Shown piece by piece: positions 37,683 through 48,974 of a stretch of 64,000 nt of DNA. Each line of letters opens with the position of its first letter. Position 1 is the stretch's first letter. Both the position numbers and the translations under genes were made by a program. The notes under the pieces were generated by a model, which saw only the letters and a program-made list of their open reading frames with translations, was not told where the DNA came from and made no database searches. Source of the DNA: Burkholderia sp. GTDB lineage: Bacteria; Pseudomonadota; Gammaproteobacteria; Burkholderiales; Burkholderiaceae. The stretch spans positions 1 through 64,000 of the forward strand of contig CP144362.1 in the NCBI GenBank assembly GCA_040954445.1, written 5' to 3'.

Positions 37683-38544
37683 GCCCGTGTCTATACGGCG
37701 ATACGCTGATTCGGGAATTACTTGGCGTGAAGACCGTCTATCGACTGACGTTGCGCGCGCTGCAAGGTTTCACCCAAAGTCTGCGCGATCTAGCCTTCCC
37801 GAGCTTGCCGGTGCCGAATTACACCACGCTCTGGCGCCGGGTAAAAATGCTTGATGTCGAAGTGCCGACCCTTCTAGACAAAAAGGGCCGACCCTTCTAG
37901 ACAACGAACCGATCCATCTAGTGGTCGACAGCACCGTTCTGAAGGTCTATGGCGAAAGTGAATGGAAGATGCGCCAGCACGGCTACTCGAAGCGGCGCAC
38001 GTAGCGTAAAGTCGATCTCGCGCTCAACGCGAATACGGGTCAAGTGCATGCCGCGCTAATAACGCATTAGAATGTGGCTGAGGGTGACGCTCTGGCTAAG
38101 TTGCTCGACCAGATTCTGCGCGACGAACAGATCGATGTCATCGGCGGAGACGGTGCCTACGACACCAACCCATGCTATGCAGCCATTGCTGTTCCTTCGA
38201 TTTCTCCACGCGAGGGTGCCGCTCATTGGCCAGCGGATACGCCTGGCGCGGCCTGGCGTAACGGCGTAGTTGATGCAAGTGCCCGTGATAGTCGTCGAGC
38301 ATGGAAGAAAGGCAGTGACTACCACCGGCGATCGCTGGCTGAGAATGCGATTATCGGTTCAAAACACTCACCGGAAACCGTCTCTGGGCGCGTCACACCG
38401 CCTCGCAGGCAACCGAAGTCGCCGTTCTTTCCGGTGTAATCCACCGTATGGGTGGACCTCGTTCGTCCAGAATTCCTTCGTATCGCCTGCAATTATACCC
38501 GTCGATGCCATTGCGTCCTTACGCTCGATTTATGCAACAACGCC
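37683..38544 (+). mobile_element. IS903-type 3' portion, decayed
   Basis: Begins in the transposase at the GDTLI region and runs to a right terminus at 38544. It contains stops, a duplicated gccgacccttctagacaa-like block at 37865-37902, and internal deletions. One of the more diverged copies. Confidence 0.8.
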
Positions 38545-38559
38545 AATTGCAGGGAACTG

Positions 38560-38932
38560 AACTTCATGGTTTCCAAAGAAACGTATTAAAAATACGAGGT
38601 TCATCGAATTCATGAGGCGCATGCTCAGGCAGACCACGCGCAAGATCAACTTGGTTGTTGATGGTCATCCGGTGCATTGGTCCGCCACCGTAAAATGGTG
38701 CATCGCCGAGAATACGAAACGCCTGCGGTTGATCCTTTTGCTCTGTCTGCCCGGCTACCGCCTTGAACTGGATCCGGACGAACTGCTCACTCAGGATGTC
38801 AAGACGAACGCGCTTGACAAGATTCGAACGAGCAGCAAGGCGGCAACGATCGGCATGGTTCGCCTGCAGAAAAAGCCGAAACTGATTCGCAATTTATTTA
38901 AGAAAAAGCATGTCAGTTATGCCGCTTCATAT
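38560..38932 (+). mobile_element. IS630-family fragment, second type
   Basis: Translation gives NLVVDGHPVHWSATVKWCIA, then LPGYRLELDPDELLTQDVKT and [14 protein letters not shown], a C-terminal IS630 transposase region distinct from the type at 24.9 kb. The conserved SPELNPDE is altered to RLELDPDE. A related minus-strand piece lies at 60905-61152. Confidence 0.7.
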
Positions 38933-38970
38933 TGATCCGAAATTCAAGATCACGAATTGCGAATCAATAA
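38933..38970. repeat. Short AT palindrome (38 bp)
   Basis: attgatccgaaattcaagat / cacgaattgcgaatcaat: the two outer ends of the AT-rich palindromic family without a core. It lies immediately upstream of the hisC ribosome-binding site. Confidence 0.55.
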
Positions 38971-38996
38971 GCTGCATATTTAGTCAGGAGCCCGTG

Positions 38997-40061
38997 GTGA
39001 GCCGTTATTGGAGCAAAATCGTTCAACAGCTCGTTCCCTATATGCCTGGCGAGCAGCCTGCGCTGGCGAACTCAGTCAAGCTGAATACCAACGAGAACCC
39101 GTATCCGCCTTCGCCGCGCGTGGTCGCGGCGATCGCGCGGGAACTCGGCGAGGCCGGTGAATCGCTGCGCCGTTATCCTGACCCGCTTGCGTGCAGCCTG
39201 CGCGAGACCGTCGCCATGCATAACGGCTTGAGCCCGGACCAGGTATTCGTCGGCAACGGCTCCGACGAAGTGCTCGCTCATACCTGCCAGGCCATGCTCC
39301 AGCACGAGCGACCGATCCTCTTCCCCGACATCACCTACAGCTTCTACCTGACCTACGCTCGCCTGTACGGCCTCGAATACGAGGCGGTGCCGCTTGCCGA
39401 GGACTTCTCGATCCGCGTCGAGGACTATCTCAGCAACAACGGCGGCGTGCTGTTCCCGAACCCGAATGCGCCCACCGGTCTCGCCCTGCCGCTCTCCGAC
39501 GTGGAGCGAATCGTAGCGGGCAATCCAGACGCGGTGGTGGTAGTTGACGAGGCCTATGTTGATTTCGGCGCTGAATCGGCGATTTCGCTGATCGCTCACC
39601 ATCCGAACCTGCTGGTGGTGCATACCACCTCGAAGGCGCGCTCGCTGGCCGGCATGCGGGTCGGCTTCGCCTTCGGCGCCGCGAAGCTGATCGAGGCGCT
39701 GAACCGCGTCAAGGACAGCTTCAACTCCTATCCGCTCGACCGGCTCGCCCAGGTTGCCGCCCAGGCCGCCTACGAGGATCGCGACTACTTCGAGGCCGGC
39801 TGCGCACGCGTGATTGAGAGCCGAGTGCGCTTGAGCGCCGCGCTGAGGGGCCTCGGCTTCGAGATCGTGCCCTCGACCGCGAACTTCGTGTTCGCGCGCC
39901 ATTCCCGCTACGACGCGGGCGCGCTAGCCGCTGCGTTGAAGGCGCACGAGATCTTCGTTCGGCATTTCAAGCTGCCGCGCATCGATCAATACCTGCGGAT
40001 CACGATCGGCACCGACTCGGAATGCGAAGCGCTGGTAGCCGCGCTATACGAGCTGTTGTGA
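38997..40061 (+). CDS. hisC: Histidinol-phosphate aminotransferase
   Basis: A PLP enzyme converting imidazole-acetol phosphate to histidinol phosphate; 354 aa, normal length. Motifs: [43 protein letters not shown] and the PLP Lys in [15 protein letters not shown]. The GTG start at 38997 ([12 protein letters not shown]) has aggag six bases upstream (38986-38990); an adjacent GTG at 38994 is possible. The open frame extends to 38910 through IS-derived sequence. It may be the stand-alone hisC paralogue, since no his operon genes are adjacent. Confidence 0.92.
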   Translation: MSRYWSKIVQQLVPYMPGEQPALANSVKLNTNENPYPPSPRVVAAIARELGEAGESLRRYPDPLACSLRETVAMHNGLSPDQVFVGNGSDEVLAHTCQAMLQHERPILFPDITYSFYLTYARLYGLEYEAVPLAEDFSIRVEDYLSNNGGVLFPNPNAPTGLALPLSDVERIVAGNPDAVVVVDEAYVDFGAESAISLIAHHPNLLVVHTTSKARSLAGMRVGFAFGAAKLIEALNRVKDSFNSYPLDRLAQVAAQAAYEDRDYFEAGCARVIESRVRLSAALRGLGFEIVPSTANFVFARHSRYDAGALAAALKAHEIFVRHFKLPRIDQYLRITIGTDSECEALVAALYELL

Positions 40062-40200
40062 GGTTGGCACCCCCTGCAGAACACGTAAGCGCTCAGCGAA
40101 TTCGACCCTTATGAATTACGGATCAATAACGATCAGGTCGCCGGTTTACGAATGGGCTTGCCAAGCTTCCAGGGCACCCCATGTTATTAACCCAGCATTA

Positions 40201-41341
40201 GGCGTTGTTGCATAAATCGAGCGAGATCCGTTGACGTTTACGCGCAAAGGTCGCGGGACCACCTCCCTATCAAGTCAAATTCCAGAGTAACTTGCCTAAT
40301 TTTTGCCAAGAAAATGCGCAAGGACATACACAAGACAGGTGAGCCGAAGGCACACTACCGCGTCAGGAATTGGGCGGCCTATAATGTAGGTCTGATCAAC
40401 CGGGGGAACGTGACCATATGGATAGATGAAGCCGTCCTTGCCAGAATACTTGACGCCATACCCACGCGTGGTCGACCGTGTCTATATGGGCGATACGCTG
40501 ATTCAGGCATTGCCTGGCGTGAAGACCGTCTATCGACTGACGTTGCGCGCCCTGCAAGGTTTCACCTAAAGTCTGCGCGATCTGGCCTTCCCGAGCTTGC
40601 CGGTGCCGAATTACACCACGCTCTGTCGCCGGGCAAAAACGCTTGATGTCGAACTGCCGATCCTTCGTAACAATGAACCGATCCATCTGGTTGTCGACAG
40701 CACTGGTTTGAAGGTCTATGGAGAAGGTGAATAAAAGGTGCGCCAGCACGGCTACTCGAAGCGGCGCACGTGGCGTAAAGTCCATCTCGCGCTCAACGCG
40801 AATACGGGTCAAGTGCATGCCGCGCTAATGACGAATCAGAATGTGGCTGACGGTGACGCTCTGGCCCAGTTGCTCGACCAGATTCCACGCGAAGAACAAA
40901 TCGATGTCATCGGCGGTGACGGTGCCTACGACACCGAGCCATGCCATGCGGCCATTGCTGCACGCAGTGCTATTCCTTTGTTCCTTTGATTCCGCCACGC
41001 GAGGGTGCCGTGCCGCTCATTGGCCAGCGGATATGCCCGGTGCGGCGTGGCGTAATGGCGCGGTTGATGCAATTGCCCGTGATGGTCGTCGAGAATGGAA
41101 GCAACACAGTGGCTACCACCGGCGATCGCTTGCCGAGAATGCGATGTATCGGTTCAAGACTCTCACCGGCAACTGTCTCTTGGCGCGTCACATCGACTCG
41201 CAGGCGACCGAGGTCTCCATTCGCGCGTCGGCGTCATCAACCCGTATGGTGGACCTCGCTCGTCCGCAATCCGTTCGTATCGCCTGAAATTATGCCCGTC
41301 GATGCTATTGCATCCTCACACTCGATTTATGCAACAACGCC
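40201..41341 (+). mobile_element. IS903-type copy, full length, decayed
   Basis: 1141 bp with both ends. The transposase (40314 onward) is broken by an added G (tatatgggcgata, ~40487), a stop (cacctaaag, ~40567), a stop (gaataaaag, ~40731) and insertions near 40980 and 41010. Bases 40062-40200 between hisC and this copy hold no gene. Confidence 0.85.
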
Positions 41342-41380
41342 ACTTCACTCTTGAAACCGCCACTTCACTCTTGAAACCGC
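41341..41380. repeat. 20-bp tandem duplication at IS/proQ junction
   Basis: cacttcactcttgaaaccgc is repeated exactly twice, the first copy starting with the last base of the IS903-type terminus. It lies just downstream of the proQ stop. Confidence 0.6.
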
Positions 41381-41399
41381 TGTTCTTACTTCGGTTTGA

Positions 41400-42149
41400 T
41401 TACTTCCGATGCGGCGGGCGAGGGCTCGCAGCATCGGAAGCCGGAGCCGCCTCAGCGGCTGCCGGCGCTGCCGCCTCGGCACCATCTATCGTTCTATTTG
41501 TCGATGCCTCGATCGCAGCCCGCGTACCAGCTTGATCCGGCATTGTGCCGGCTTCGTCGCCAGCCACTGTGTCTTTAGATGCCTCGACGCGCTTGGCGGC
41601 GTCACCGGCCTGGGCCTTTGCCGACGCGCGCGAACGTCGTGCCTGGTCCAAGCGCATGGCATCGGCGGCCTGCTGGGCCGTCACGTCACTGGTTTCGGTA
41701 CCGCTCAGGTCGATGCGCTTCGCGCCTTCGACCAGACAGGCCCAGTAGCGGCTGCCGCGGCACCATTCCTTCATGGCGTCACGCAGCTCTGCTTCGTCCA
41801 GGTCGAGTTCGGCGGTATGCGAGACCAGGTCCTTGAAGATGCCGATCTTGAGCGGCAGCTTCGGTGCGGGACTCTTGGGGAAGACGGCTGGAAAACGGCG
41901 CTGCAGCTTGCCGATAGCCAGCACGGTCGGATTAACCGGCTTGGCGTCGGCCACCGGAACTGGACGATGCGCCTGCGCTCGCTTGCCCAACGATGGCTTG
42001 TCGCCGGCAGCAGGCAGGTCGCCCGGCTCCTCGTACGCGGGCTTACCGGACAACCTGGCTGGAGCTTGGAAAGACTTGCCTTGTGGCTTGGCGTCGGCTC
42101 GCCGCTTGGCGAGCTGCTTCTTCAATTCTGCAAGTTGTTCAAAATCCAT
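41400..42149 (-). CDS. proQ: ProQ/FinO-family RNA chaperone
   Basis: A 249-aa RNA-binding protein. The N-terminus has a basic, low-complexity leader. The ProQ/FinO core is about residues 70-170: VNPTVLAIGKLQRRFPAVF, LPLKIGIFKDLV, LRDAMKEWCRGSRYWACLVE and GAKRIDLSG. The C-terminus is Ala-rich (AAAPAAAEAAPASDAA). It binds structured sRNAs and mRNA 3' ends in other bacteria. ATG 42149 gives the start MDFEQLAELKKQL. Confidence 0.88.
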   Translation of the reverse strand: MDFEQLAELKKQLAKRRADAKPQGKSFQAPARLSGKPAYEEPGDLPAAGDKPSLGKRAQAHRPVPVADAKPVNPTVLAIGKLQRRFPAVFPKSPAPKLPLKIGIFKDLVSHTAELDLDEAELRDAMKEWCRGSRYWACLVEGAKRIDLSGTETSDVTAQQAADAMRLDQARRSRASAKAQAGDAAKRVEASKDTVAGDEAGTMPDQAGTRAAIEASTNRTIDGAEAAAPAAAEAAPASDAASPRPPHRK

Positions 42150-42212
42150 TTCGCACGATCATTCAGGTTAGACAGCGATTGTAGCAGCCAGACGCCGTGT
42201 TTCGTTCTGGTA

Positions 42213-42377
42213 GGCGTTGTTGTACATTATTGATAGGAAATTCGAGCTCAATAAATCGAGCGCGAGGACGCAATGGCATCGACGGGCATAGTTTCAGGCG
42301 GTACGAACGGATTGCGGACGAGCGAGGTCCGCAATCCGTTCCATTGCGTCCTCATACTCGATTTATGCAACAACGCC
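42213..42377. mobile_element. Right-end/right-end mini-element with interrupted terminus
   Basis: The left terminal repeat (ggcgttgttg) is split from its continuation (taaatcgagcgcgaggacgc) by about 27 bp of AT-palindrome sequence (tattgataggaaattcgagc). The right terminus is complete at 42377. The centre is ggattgcggacgagcgaggt. Confidence 0.65.
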
Positions 42378-42787
42378 ATTCGGCACCGGCAAGCCAGTGA
42401 AAGCCACAGATCGCCCAGACTTTGGGTGAAACCTTGCAGGGCGCGCAACGTCAGTCGATAGACGGTCTTCACTCCAAGTAATGCTTGAATCAGCGTATCG
42501 CCGTATAGACACGGGCGACCACGTGCGGGTATTGCGTCGGGTATTCTGACAAAGACGGCTTCATTTATCCATATCGTCACGTTCCCCCGGTTGATCAGGC
42601 CTTCATTATAGGCCGCCCAATTCTTGACACGGTAGCGTGCCTTCGGCTCACCTTTCTTGTGTATGTCCTTGCGCATTTTCTTGGCAAAAATTAGGCAGTT
42701 ACTCTGAAATCTGACTTGATAGGGGCTGGCCACGCGACCGTTTCGCGTAAACGTCAACGGATCTCGCTCGATTTATACAACAACGCC
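42378..42787 (-). mobile_element. IS903-type 5' portion
   Basis: The left end is at 42787. The transposase N-terminus from ~42675 (MRKDIHKKGEPKARYRVKNW) is open to LRALQGFTQSL, then truncated at 42378 by the mini-element. No catalytic region remains. Confidence 0.78.
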
Positions 42788-42823
42788 CCATTGCGTCCTC
42801 ACGTTCGATTTATGCAATAACGC
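42788..42823 (+). mobile_element. IS903-type right-end remnant against rho
   Basis: cattgcgtcctcacgttcga, then tttatgcaataacgcc, ends one base before the rho stop codon complement at 42825. Confidence 0.6.
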
Positions 42824-42824
42824 C

Positions 42825-44087
42825 TCAGCCGCCGCGGCGCATCAGATCGAAGAACTCCGAATTGCTCTTGGTCTGTCGAATCTTGTCGAGCAGAAATTCC
42901 ATCGCCTCAACTTCATCCATGTCGTGGATGAACTTACGCAGCACCCAGATTTTTTGGAGAATATCTGGCTTGATCAACATTTCCTCACGGCGCGTGCCCG
43001 ACTTGTTGAGATTGATCGAAGGATAGACTCGCTTTTCCGCGAGGCGGCGTTCGAGATGCACTTCCATGTTGCCGGTGCCCTTAAACTCTTCGTAGATCAC
43101 GTCGTCCATGCGGCTGCCGGTTTCGATCAGGGCCGTGCCGATGATGGTCAGCGAGCCGCTTTCCTCGATGTTGCGTGCCGCGCCGAAGAAGCGCTTTGGA
43201 CGCTGCAGCGCATTGGCGTCTACACCCCCTGTGAGTACTTTGCCCGAGGCCGGGATCACAGTGTTGTAGGCGCGTGCCAAGCGGGTGATCGAGTCCAGCA
43301 AGATCACCACGTCGTGTTTCATTTCGACCAGGCGTTTGGCTTTCTCGATTACCATCTCGGCGACTTGCACATGACGCGTGGCCGGTTCGTCGAAGGTCGA
43401 GGCGATTACTTCGCCCGCTACCGAACGCTGCATTTCAGTTACTTCCTCGGGACGCTCGTCAATCAGCAGCACGAACAGGATCACGTCCATATGGTTCTGC
43501 TTGATGGCGTGTGCGATGTGCTGGAGCATTACCGTCTTGCCCGACTTCGGCGAGGCCACCAGCAGGCCGCGCTGGCCCTTGCCGATCGGCGCGATCATGT
43601 CGATGATGCGGCCCGTGACATTTTCCTCGCCGCGTATTTCGCGCTCCAGCGAAAGCGGCTTGTTCGGATGCAGCGGCGTGAGGTTCTCAAACATGATCTT
43701 GTGTTTTGAGGCCTCGGGCGGCTGCCCGTTTACTTTATCGACCTTCACCAGCGCAAAATAACGCTCGCCGTCCCTCGGCGTGCGCACTTCGCCTTCGATG
43801 GTGTCACCGGTATGTAGGTTGAAGCGGCGGATCTGCGACGGGCTAATATAGATGTCGTCCGTGCTCGCGAGGTAGGACATTTCAGGCGATCGCAGGAAGC
43901 CGAAGCCATCCGGAAGCACTTCGAGCGTGCCGTCGCCGAAGATCGTCTCGCCCGTCTTGGCGCGTTTTTTTAGAATGGCGAACATCAACTCCTGCTTGCG
44001 CAGGCGGTTCGCGTTTTCGATCTCTAGACCATTGGCCATTTCGATCAATTCAGAGACGTGCAGAGACTTGAGCTCGAATAAATGCAT
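42825..44087 (-). CDS. rho: Transcription termination factor Rho
   Basis: A 420-aa hexameric RNA-dependent ATPase that ends transcription of untranslated RNA. An N-terminal Rho domain ([20 protein letters not shown]) and RNA-binding OSD fold ([19 protein letters not shown]) precede the ATPase core. The P-loop is SPKSGKT; other motifs are [23 protein letters not shown] and [19 protein letters not shown]. The frame is intact, but its 3' flank is replaced by IS903-type sequence directly after the stop. In relatives trxA lies just upstream; here an IS427-like element separates them. Confidence 0.96.
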   Translation of the reverse strand: MHLFELKSLHVSELIEMANGLEIENANRLRKQELMFAILKKRAKTGETIFGDGTLEVLPDGFGFLRSPEMSYLASTDDIYISPSQIRRFNLHTGDTIEGEVRTPRDGERYFALVKVDKVNGQPPEASKHKIMFENLTPLHPNKPLSLEREIRGEENVTGRIIDMIAPIGKGQRGLLVASPKSGKTVMLQHIAHAIKQNHMDVILFVLLIDERPEEVTEMQRSVAGEVIASTFDEPATRHVQVAEMVIEKAKRLVEMKHDVVILLDSITRLARAYNTVIPASGKVLTGGVDANALQRPKRFFGAARNIEESGSLTIIGTALIETGSRMDDVIYEEFKGTGNMEVHLERRLAEKRVYPSINLNKSGTRREEMLIKPDILQKIWVLRKFIHDMDEVEAMEFLLDKIRQTKSNSEFFDLMRRGG

Positions 44088-44154
44088 ACGGAGAACCCGC
44101 CAGGGAGGAGATGCTACGCAAGATATAAGAAGGAGGACGAGCGGAATCGCTCAG

Positions 44155-45033
44155 AGGCTAGTTCAAAAATCGTGATCAGCACACCTGAAGGTATTCCAAC
44201 AGACGAGCGAACAGCCAAGTTTCAGGAACGCTTCGTGAATGTCAGCGCCACGATCGAAGTGAATGCGTAGAAGACGGAAATTGTGGAGCCAAGAGTGACT
44301 GCGTTCGACGGCCCAACGATACATGCCGAGTTTGATGCCATGCTCGGTGCGTCGCTTTGCGATCACTGGCCTGATGCCACGTGCACGCAACGCAAGGCGG
44401 TGTCGTTTGGAGTCGTAGCCACGATCGGCATAGACGATATCGGGTTTTTGGAGTGGTCGGCCTCGCACGCCCCGAATTAACGGAATCGAGTCGACGAGCG
44501 ACAGCAGTTGCGTGACACCGTTAGTGTTCGCACGAGTGAGGAACCGGGTGACGGGAACGTCGTTTGCGCCTACAAGGATATGATGTTTGGAACCTGGACG
44601 CCCACGATCTATGGAATTCTGGCCAGTTTTTCGCTCACCCCGACAGCGCGTACCGACTCTACATAGGAGAGATCGAGCTGGCCTGCTGCGCAGAGCTTTT
44701 TGAGCAGGAACACGTGTAGCCGATCCCGCACACCAGTCTTCTTCCATCCGTCGAGTCGGTGCCAGCAAATTGCGCCCAAATCGAAGCCCAGTCGGGTCGG
44801 CCAGTGGTTCCAACGGATGCCTGTCCTGAGCACGAACAGGACGCCGTTGAGCGCAACGCAATCCAGTGCACGCGGACGCTCCGGGTCGCTCTTTACGCGA
44901 AGCGTCACAACAGGCAGCAAGGGTTCGATCAGTGTCCACAGCTCTTCGTCAATGATCGGCACTTCCATCCTTGGACTCCCGTTGCTTCAGTGTCCAAGCT
45001 TAACAAATTGCCGAGAAAGTAAACAGCCCCCTC
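44155..45033 (-). mobile_element. IS427-like (IS5 family) element, transposase broken
   Basis: The 5' end is at 45033 (gagggggctgtttactttct). The N-terminal ORF (44968-44609: MEVPIIDEELWTLIEPLLPV, then TGIRWNHWPTRLGFD) and the C-terminal ORF (to 44163: SKHHILVGANDVPVTRFLTR, DIVYADRGYDSKRHR, YRWAVERSHSWLHNFRLL) are in different frames joined near 44640. This may reflect the two-ORF frameshifting layout of this IS5 subgroup. However, the first-Asp region looks deleted (LSYVESVRAVG where a VDS-type motif is expected), so it is probably inactive. The 3' boundary is not certain. Confidence 0.7.
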
Positions 45034-45081
45034 ACGGGGAATTTGCACTGGCCTATCAGAGACTTTTGCGGCAATGCGGAT

Positions 45082-45408
45082 TTACAGGTTGCTGTCAAGG
45101 AAGGCCGTCAGCTGCGACTTGGACAGCGCGCCGACCTTTTGAGCGGCGACCACGCCATTTTTGAACAGGATCAGCGTCGGGATGCCACGCACGCCGAACT
45201 TGGCCGGAGTAGCGGTATTGTCGTCGACGTTGATTTTCGCGATCTGTAGCCTTTCGCCATAGTCCTTCGAGACTTCCTCAAGAATCGGCGCAATTGTCTT
45301 GCACGGGCCGCACCATTCCGCCCAGAAATCGAGTAGGACGGGCTTGTCGGATTTGACGACGTCCTGTTCGAACGATACGTCGTTGATGTGTTTGATCAGT
45401 TCGCTCAT
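45082..45408 (-). CDS. trxA: Thioredoxin 1
   Basis: A 108-aa dithiol-disulfide oxidoreductase. The active site WCGPCK lies at residues 31-36, with the cis-Pro loop RGIPTLILF. It donates electrons to reductases and maintains cytosolic thiols. It is normally adjacent to rho in Burkholderia; the pair is now split by the IS427-like element. Upstream 45409-45700 contains an inverted repeat ccgctaacggcgg near 45550, possibly part of its regulatory region; I see no gene there. Confidence 0.95.
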   Translation of the reverse strand: MSELIKHINDVSFEQDVVKSDKPVLLDFWAEWCGPCKTIAPILEEVSKDYGERLQIAKINVDDNTATPAKFGVRGIPTLILFKNGVVAAQKVGALSKSQLTAFLDSNL

Positions 45409-45701
45409 TTGGTCAATACCTCATTCGTTTTGTGGATTGCTTGCGCTCTCCGGTCTTTACACCTGCTACCGGTCTAGGTAGCTTTGCTCCGTGGAACAGT
45501 GGAACACGGCGACTCGCGGGTTACTCGAGCGTCATATTAGCCTAAATTGCTATCCGCCGTTAGCGGCGATAGTATCGCGCTTCGCGAGTGTAGCTGATCC
45601 GGTTGTTCAAACGCACTTTGTATTAGAGGGCAGTTTAAATTCTCCGTGAGGGGGCTTATTGATTAAAAATACGTAATCTTGAATAAAAATGTATAGCGAA
45701 T

Positions 45702-46740
45702 GGCGTTGTTGCATAAATCGAGCGAGATCCGTTGACGTTTACGCGCAACGGTCGCGGGGCCAGCCTCCTATCAAGTCAGATTCCAGAGTAACTGCCTAAT
45801 TTTTGCCAAGAAAATGCGCAAGGACATACACAAGAAAGGTGAGCCGAAGGCACGCTACCGTGTCAGGAATTGGGCGGCTTATAATGAAGGCCTAATATCA
45901 ACCGGGGGAACAGATAAATGAAGCCATCCTTGCCAGAATACACGACGCTATACCCACACATGGTCGCCCGTGTCTATACGGCGATACCCTGATTCAGGCA
46001 TTACTTGGCGTGAAGACCGTCTATCGACTGACGTTGCGCGCCATGCAAGGTTTCACCCAAAGTCTGCGCGATCTGGCCTTCCCGAGCTTTCCGGTGCCGA
46101 ATTACACCACGCTCTGTCTCCGGGCAAAAACGCCTGATGTCGAACTGCCGATCCTTCGTGACAATGAACTGATCCATCTGGTTGTCGACAGCATTGGTCT
46201 GAAGGTCTATGGCGAAGGTGCATGGAAGGTGCGCCAGCACGGCTACTCGAAGCGGCGCACGTGGCGTAAAGTCCATCTCGCGCTCAACGCGAATACGAGT
46301 CAAGTGCATGCCGCGCTAATGACGAATCAGAATGTGGCTGACGGTGACGCTCTGGCCAAGTTGCTCGACCAGATTCCACGCGAAGAACAAATCGATGTCA
46401 TCGGCGGTGATGGTGCCTACGACACCAAGCTATGCCATGCGGCCATTGCTGCACGCAGTGCTATTCCTTCGATTCCGCCACGCGAGGGTGCCGTTCATTG
46501 GCCAGCGGATATGCCCGGTGCGGCGTGGCGTAATGGCGCGGTTGATGCAATTGCCCGTGACGGTCGTCGAGAATGGAAGCAAGACAGTGGCTACCACCGT
46601 CGATCGCTTGCCGAGAATGCGATCTATCGGTTCAAGACCCTTACCGGCAACTGTCTCTGGGCGCGTCGGCGTCATCAATCGCATGGCGGACCTCGCTTGT
46701 CCGCAATCCGTTCGTATCACCTGAAATTATGCCCGTCGAT
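45702..46740 (+). mobile_element. IS903-type copy lacking right terminus, decayed
   Basis: The left end is at 45702. The transposase starts at 45814 (MRKDIHKKGEPKARY) and shifts near 45900. 46010-46650 is open and has all three catalytic motifs (VVDSIGLKVYGEGAW, GGDGAYDTKLCH, YHRRSLAENAIYRFK). A ~36-bp deletion follows NCLWAR, and the right terminus is replaced by a left-end remnant at 46741. Confidence 0.85.
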
Positions 46741-46861
46741 AGGCGTTGTTGCATAAATCTAGCGAGAGCTAGTGTGGTGGACCTGGTTTTTTAGAGACGC
46801 TTTTTCAATCAAGCCGTAAGCTTCAATAGGCTGGCCTGACGGGGTGCGAGGGGTGATTTGA
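46741..46861 (+). repeat. IS903-type left-end remnant plus dispersed repeat
   Basis: 46741-46775 is an IS903-type left end (ggcgttgttgcataaatcta). 46795-46861 matches the unidentified repeat at 12849-12920 (ggctggcctgacggggtg, gggtgatttga). Confidence 0.5.
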
Positions 46862-46912
46862 AACCCAGTTTTTCGAGGTGCCATCATAGTCTGGTTGAAA
46901 TGACGTTGTTGC

Positions 46913-46987
46913 ATATTTATCCGAAATTCGTTATCTTGAAATTTGAAAAGCCTCCCTCATGTGAGGGACATAGAAAAACGAGACATA
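46913..46987. repeat. Half of an AT-rich palindromic element
   Basis: atttatccgaaattcgttat, cttgaaatttgaaaagcctc, the internal hairpin cctccctcatgtgaggg and aaaaacgagacata. The right arm is missing and an IS903-type piece follows. Confidence 0.55.
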
Positions 46988-47248
46988 ATGCTCGGGAAGG
47001 CCAGAGCGAGCAGGCTTTGGGTGAAACCTTGCAGGGCGCGCGCCACATCAGTCGATAGATGGTCTTTACGCCAAATAATGCCTGAATCAACGTATCGCCG
47101 TATAGACGCGTGCGACAACGCGTGGGTATGGCGTCTCGGGTATTCTGGCAAGGACGGCTTCATCTATCCATATCGTCACGTTTCCCCGGTTGATCAGGCC
47201 TGCATTATAGGCCGCCCACTTCCTGACACGGTAGTGGGCCTTCGGCTC
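46988..47248 (-). mobile_element. IS903-type 5' portion fragment
   Basis: N-terminal transposase region in minus orientation (VTIWIDEAVLARIPE) with frameshifts. It is truncated on both sides; the next copy starts at 47249. Confidence 0.7.
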
Positions 47249-48370
47249 GGTGTTGTTGCATAAATCGAGTGTGAGGACGCAATAGCATCGACGGGATAAT
47301 TGCAGGCGATACGAACGGATTGCAGACGAGCGAGGTCGGCCATACGGTTGATGACGCCGACGCGAACGGAGACTCGGTCGCCTGCGAGTCGATGTGACGC
47401 GCCCAAAAACAGTTTCCGGTGAGGGTCTTGAACCGATACATCGCATTCTCGGCAAGCGATCGCCGGTGGTAGCCACTGTCTTGCTTCCATTCTCGACGAC
47501 CGTCACGGGCAATTGCATCAACCGCGCCATTACGCCACGCCGCACCGGGCATATCCGCTGGCCAATGAACGGCACCCTCGCGTGGCGGAATCGAAGGAAT
47601 AGCACTGCGTGCAGCAATGGCCGCATGGCATGGCTTGGTGTCGTAGGCACCATCACCGCCGATGACATCGATTTGTTCTTCGCGTGGAATCTGGTCGAGC
47701 AACTTGGCCAGAGCGTCACCGTCAGCCACATTCTGATTCGTCATTAGCGCGGCATGCACTTGACCCGTATTCGCGTTGAGCGCGAGATGGACTTTACGCC
47801 GCGTGCGCCGCTTCGAGTAGCCGTGCTGGCGCACCTTCCATGCACCTTCTCCATAGACCTTCAGACCGGTGCTGTCGACAACCAAATCGATCGGTTCATT
47901 GTCACGAAGGATCGGCAGTTCGACATCAAGCGTTTTTGCCCGGCGACAGAGCGTGGTGTAATTCGGCATCGGCAAGCTCGGGAAGGCCAGATCGCGCAGA
48001 CTTTGGGTGAAACCTTGCAGGGCGCGCAACGTCAGTCGATAGACGGTCTTCACGCCAAGTAATGCCTGAATCAGCGTATCGCCGTATAGACACGGGCGAC
48101 CAGGTGTGGGTATGGCATCGGGTATTCTGGCAAGGACGGCTTCATCTATCCATATTGTTACGTTCCCCCGGTTGATCAGGCCTTCATTTATAGGCCGCCC
48201 AATTCCCGGCACGCTAGCGAGCCTTCGGCTCACCTATCTTGTGTATGTCCTTGCGCATTTTCTTGGCAAAAATTAGGCAGTTACTCTGGAATCTGACTTG
48301 ATAGGAGGCTGGCCCCGCGACCGTTGCGCGTAAACGTCAACGGATCTCGCTCGATTTATGCAACAACGCC
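47249..48370 (-). mobile_element. IS903-type copy, full length, two frameshifts
   Basis: 1122 bp with both ends. The transposase is open from ~48190 to 47205, but an extra base in the poly-T near 48188 breaks the N-terminal join (from MRKDIHKIGEPKARY at ~48257) and a missing base near 47373 changes the C-terminus (QATESPFASASS). All three catalytic motifs are present. Confidence 0.87.
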
Positions 48371-48655
48371 TAACAACGCCCTTTGCAACGTCAGCATCAA
48401 ACCACATCGCTGCCGGATCAACTCCCGCACGGGCATGTCGCGTCCACAACGCGAACGACATCTTCAGCTGGTCCGGCATCTGATCGCGCAACAGCGCGCA
48501 AATTTCCACTGCCTGCTGCTCACTCAGGGAACGGCGTGGGTTCACTACTCCGCCGCTCGGCTTGTCATGCAATCCAGCCGTACCTTCGTGGGCGCAGTGT
48601 CTGCAACTATCGAACACGCCGGTGCGCGACATGTTCGTATGCTCGGCAGCGCCAC
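48371..48655 (-). mobile_element. IS630-family N-terminal fragment
   Basis: The minus strand encodes EHTNMSRTGVFDSCRHCAHE, then GLHDKPSGGVVNPRRSLSEQ and LLRDQMPDQLKMSFALWTR, the region preceding the catalytic domain. It lies next to the rhlE upstream region (48656-48974), where I find no other gene; a TAGAAT at about 48740 could be a -10 box. Confidence 0.7.
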
Positions 48656-48974
48656 GGTTGGGGCCGATGCCAGGGGAAGGCTCCAGCCCTGCCGGAACCC
48701 TCCCTGAGGAGCTGATGGGCACCGCCCACAGGCCAATGCTAGAATGTCATACTTTCCATCGGCATTCTGTCGCACCGGGTAGCGTGCCGCAGTAGTTCCA
48801 TCTCTGCGGGAGGATCCCCGTCCCTGGGAACTCTCGCTTTTGCATTTGACTTTCGGAGTTTGATACGCCCTCTGGGGCGAGGAACTTCATTGTACCGTGT
48901 TGTTCGTGCGGCCGCCGGCAATCGGCCCAGCCACACCCGAATTCCCGCCACGCCATTTAAGCGAAACGCCAACC

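Noticed and set aside
44163..44968. Functional two-ORF IS427-type transposase expressed by frameshifting
   Set aside because: The layout would fit, but the region of the first catalytic Asp appears deleted, so activity is unlikely. Kept as a broken element.
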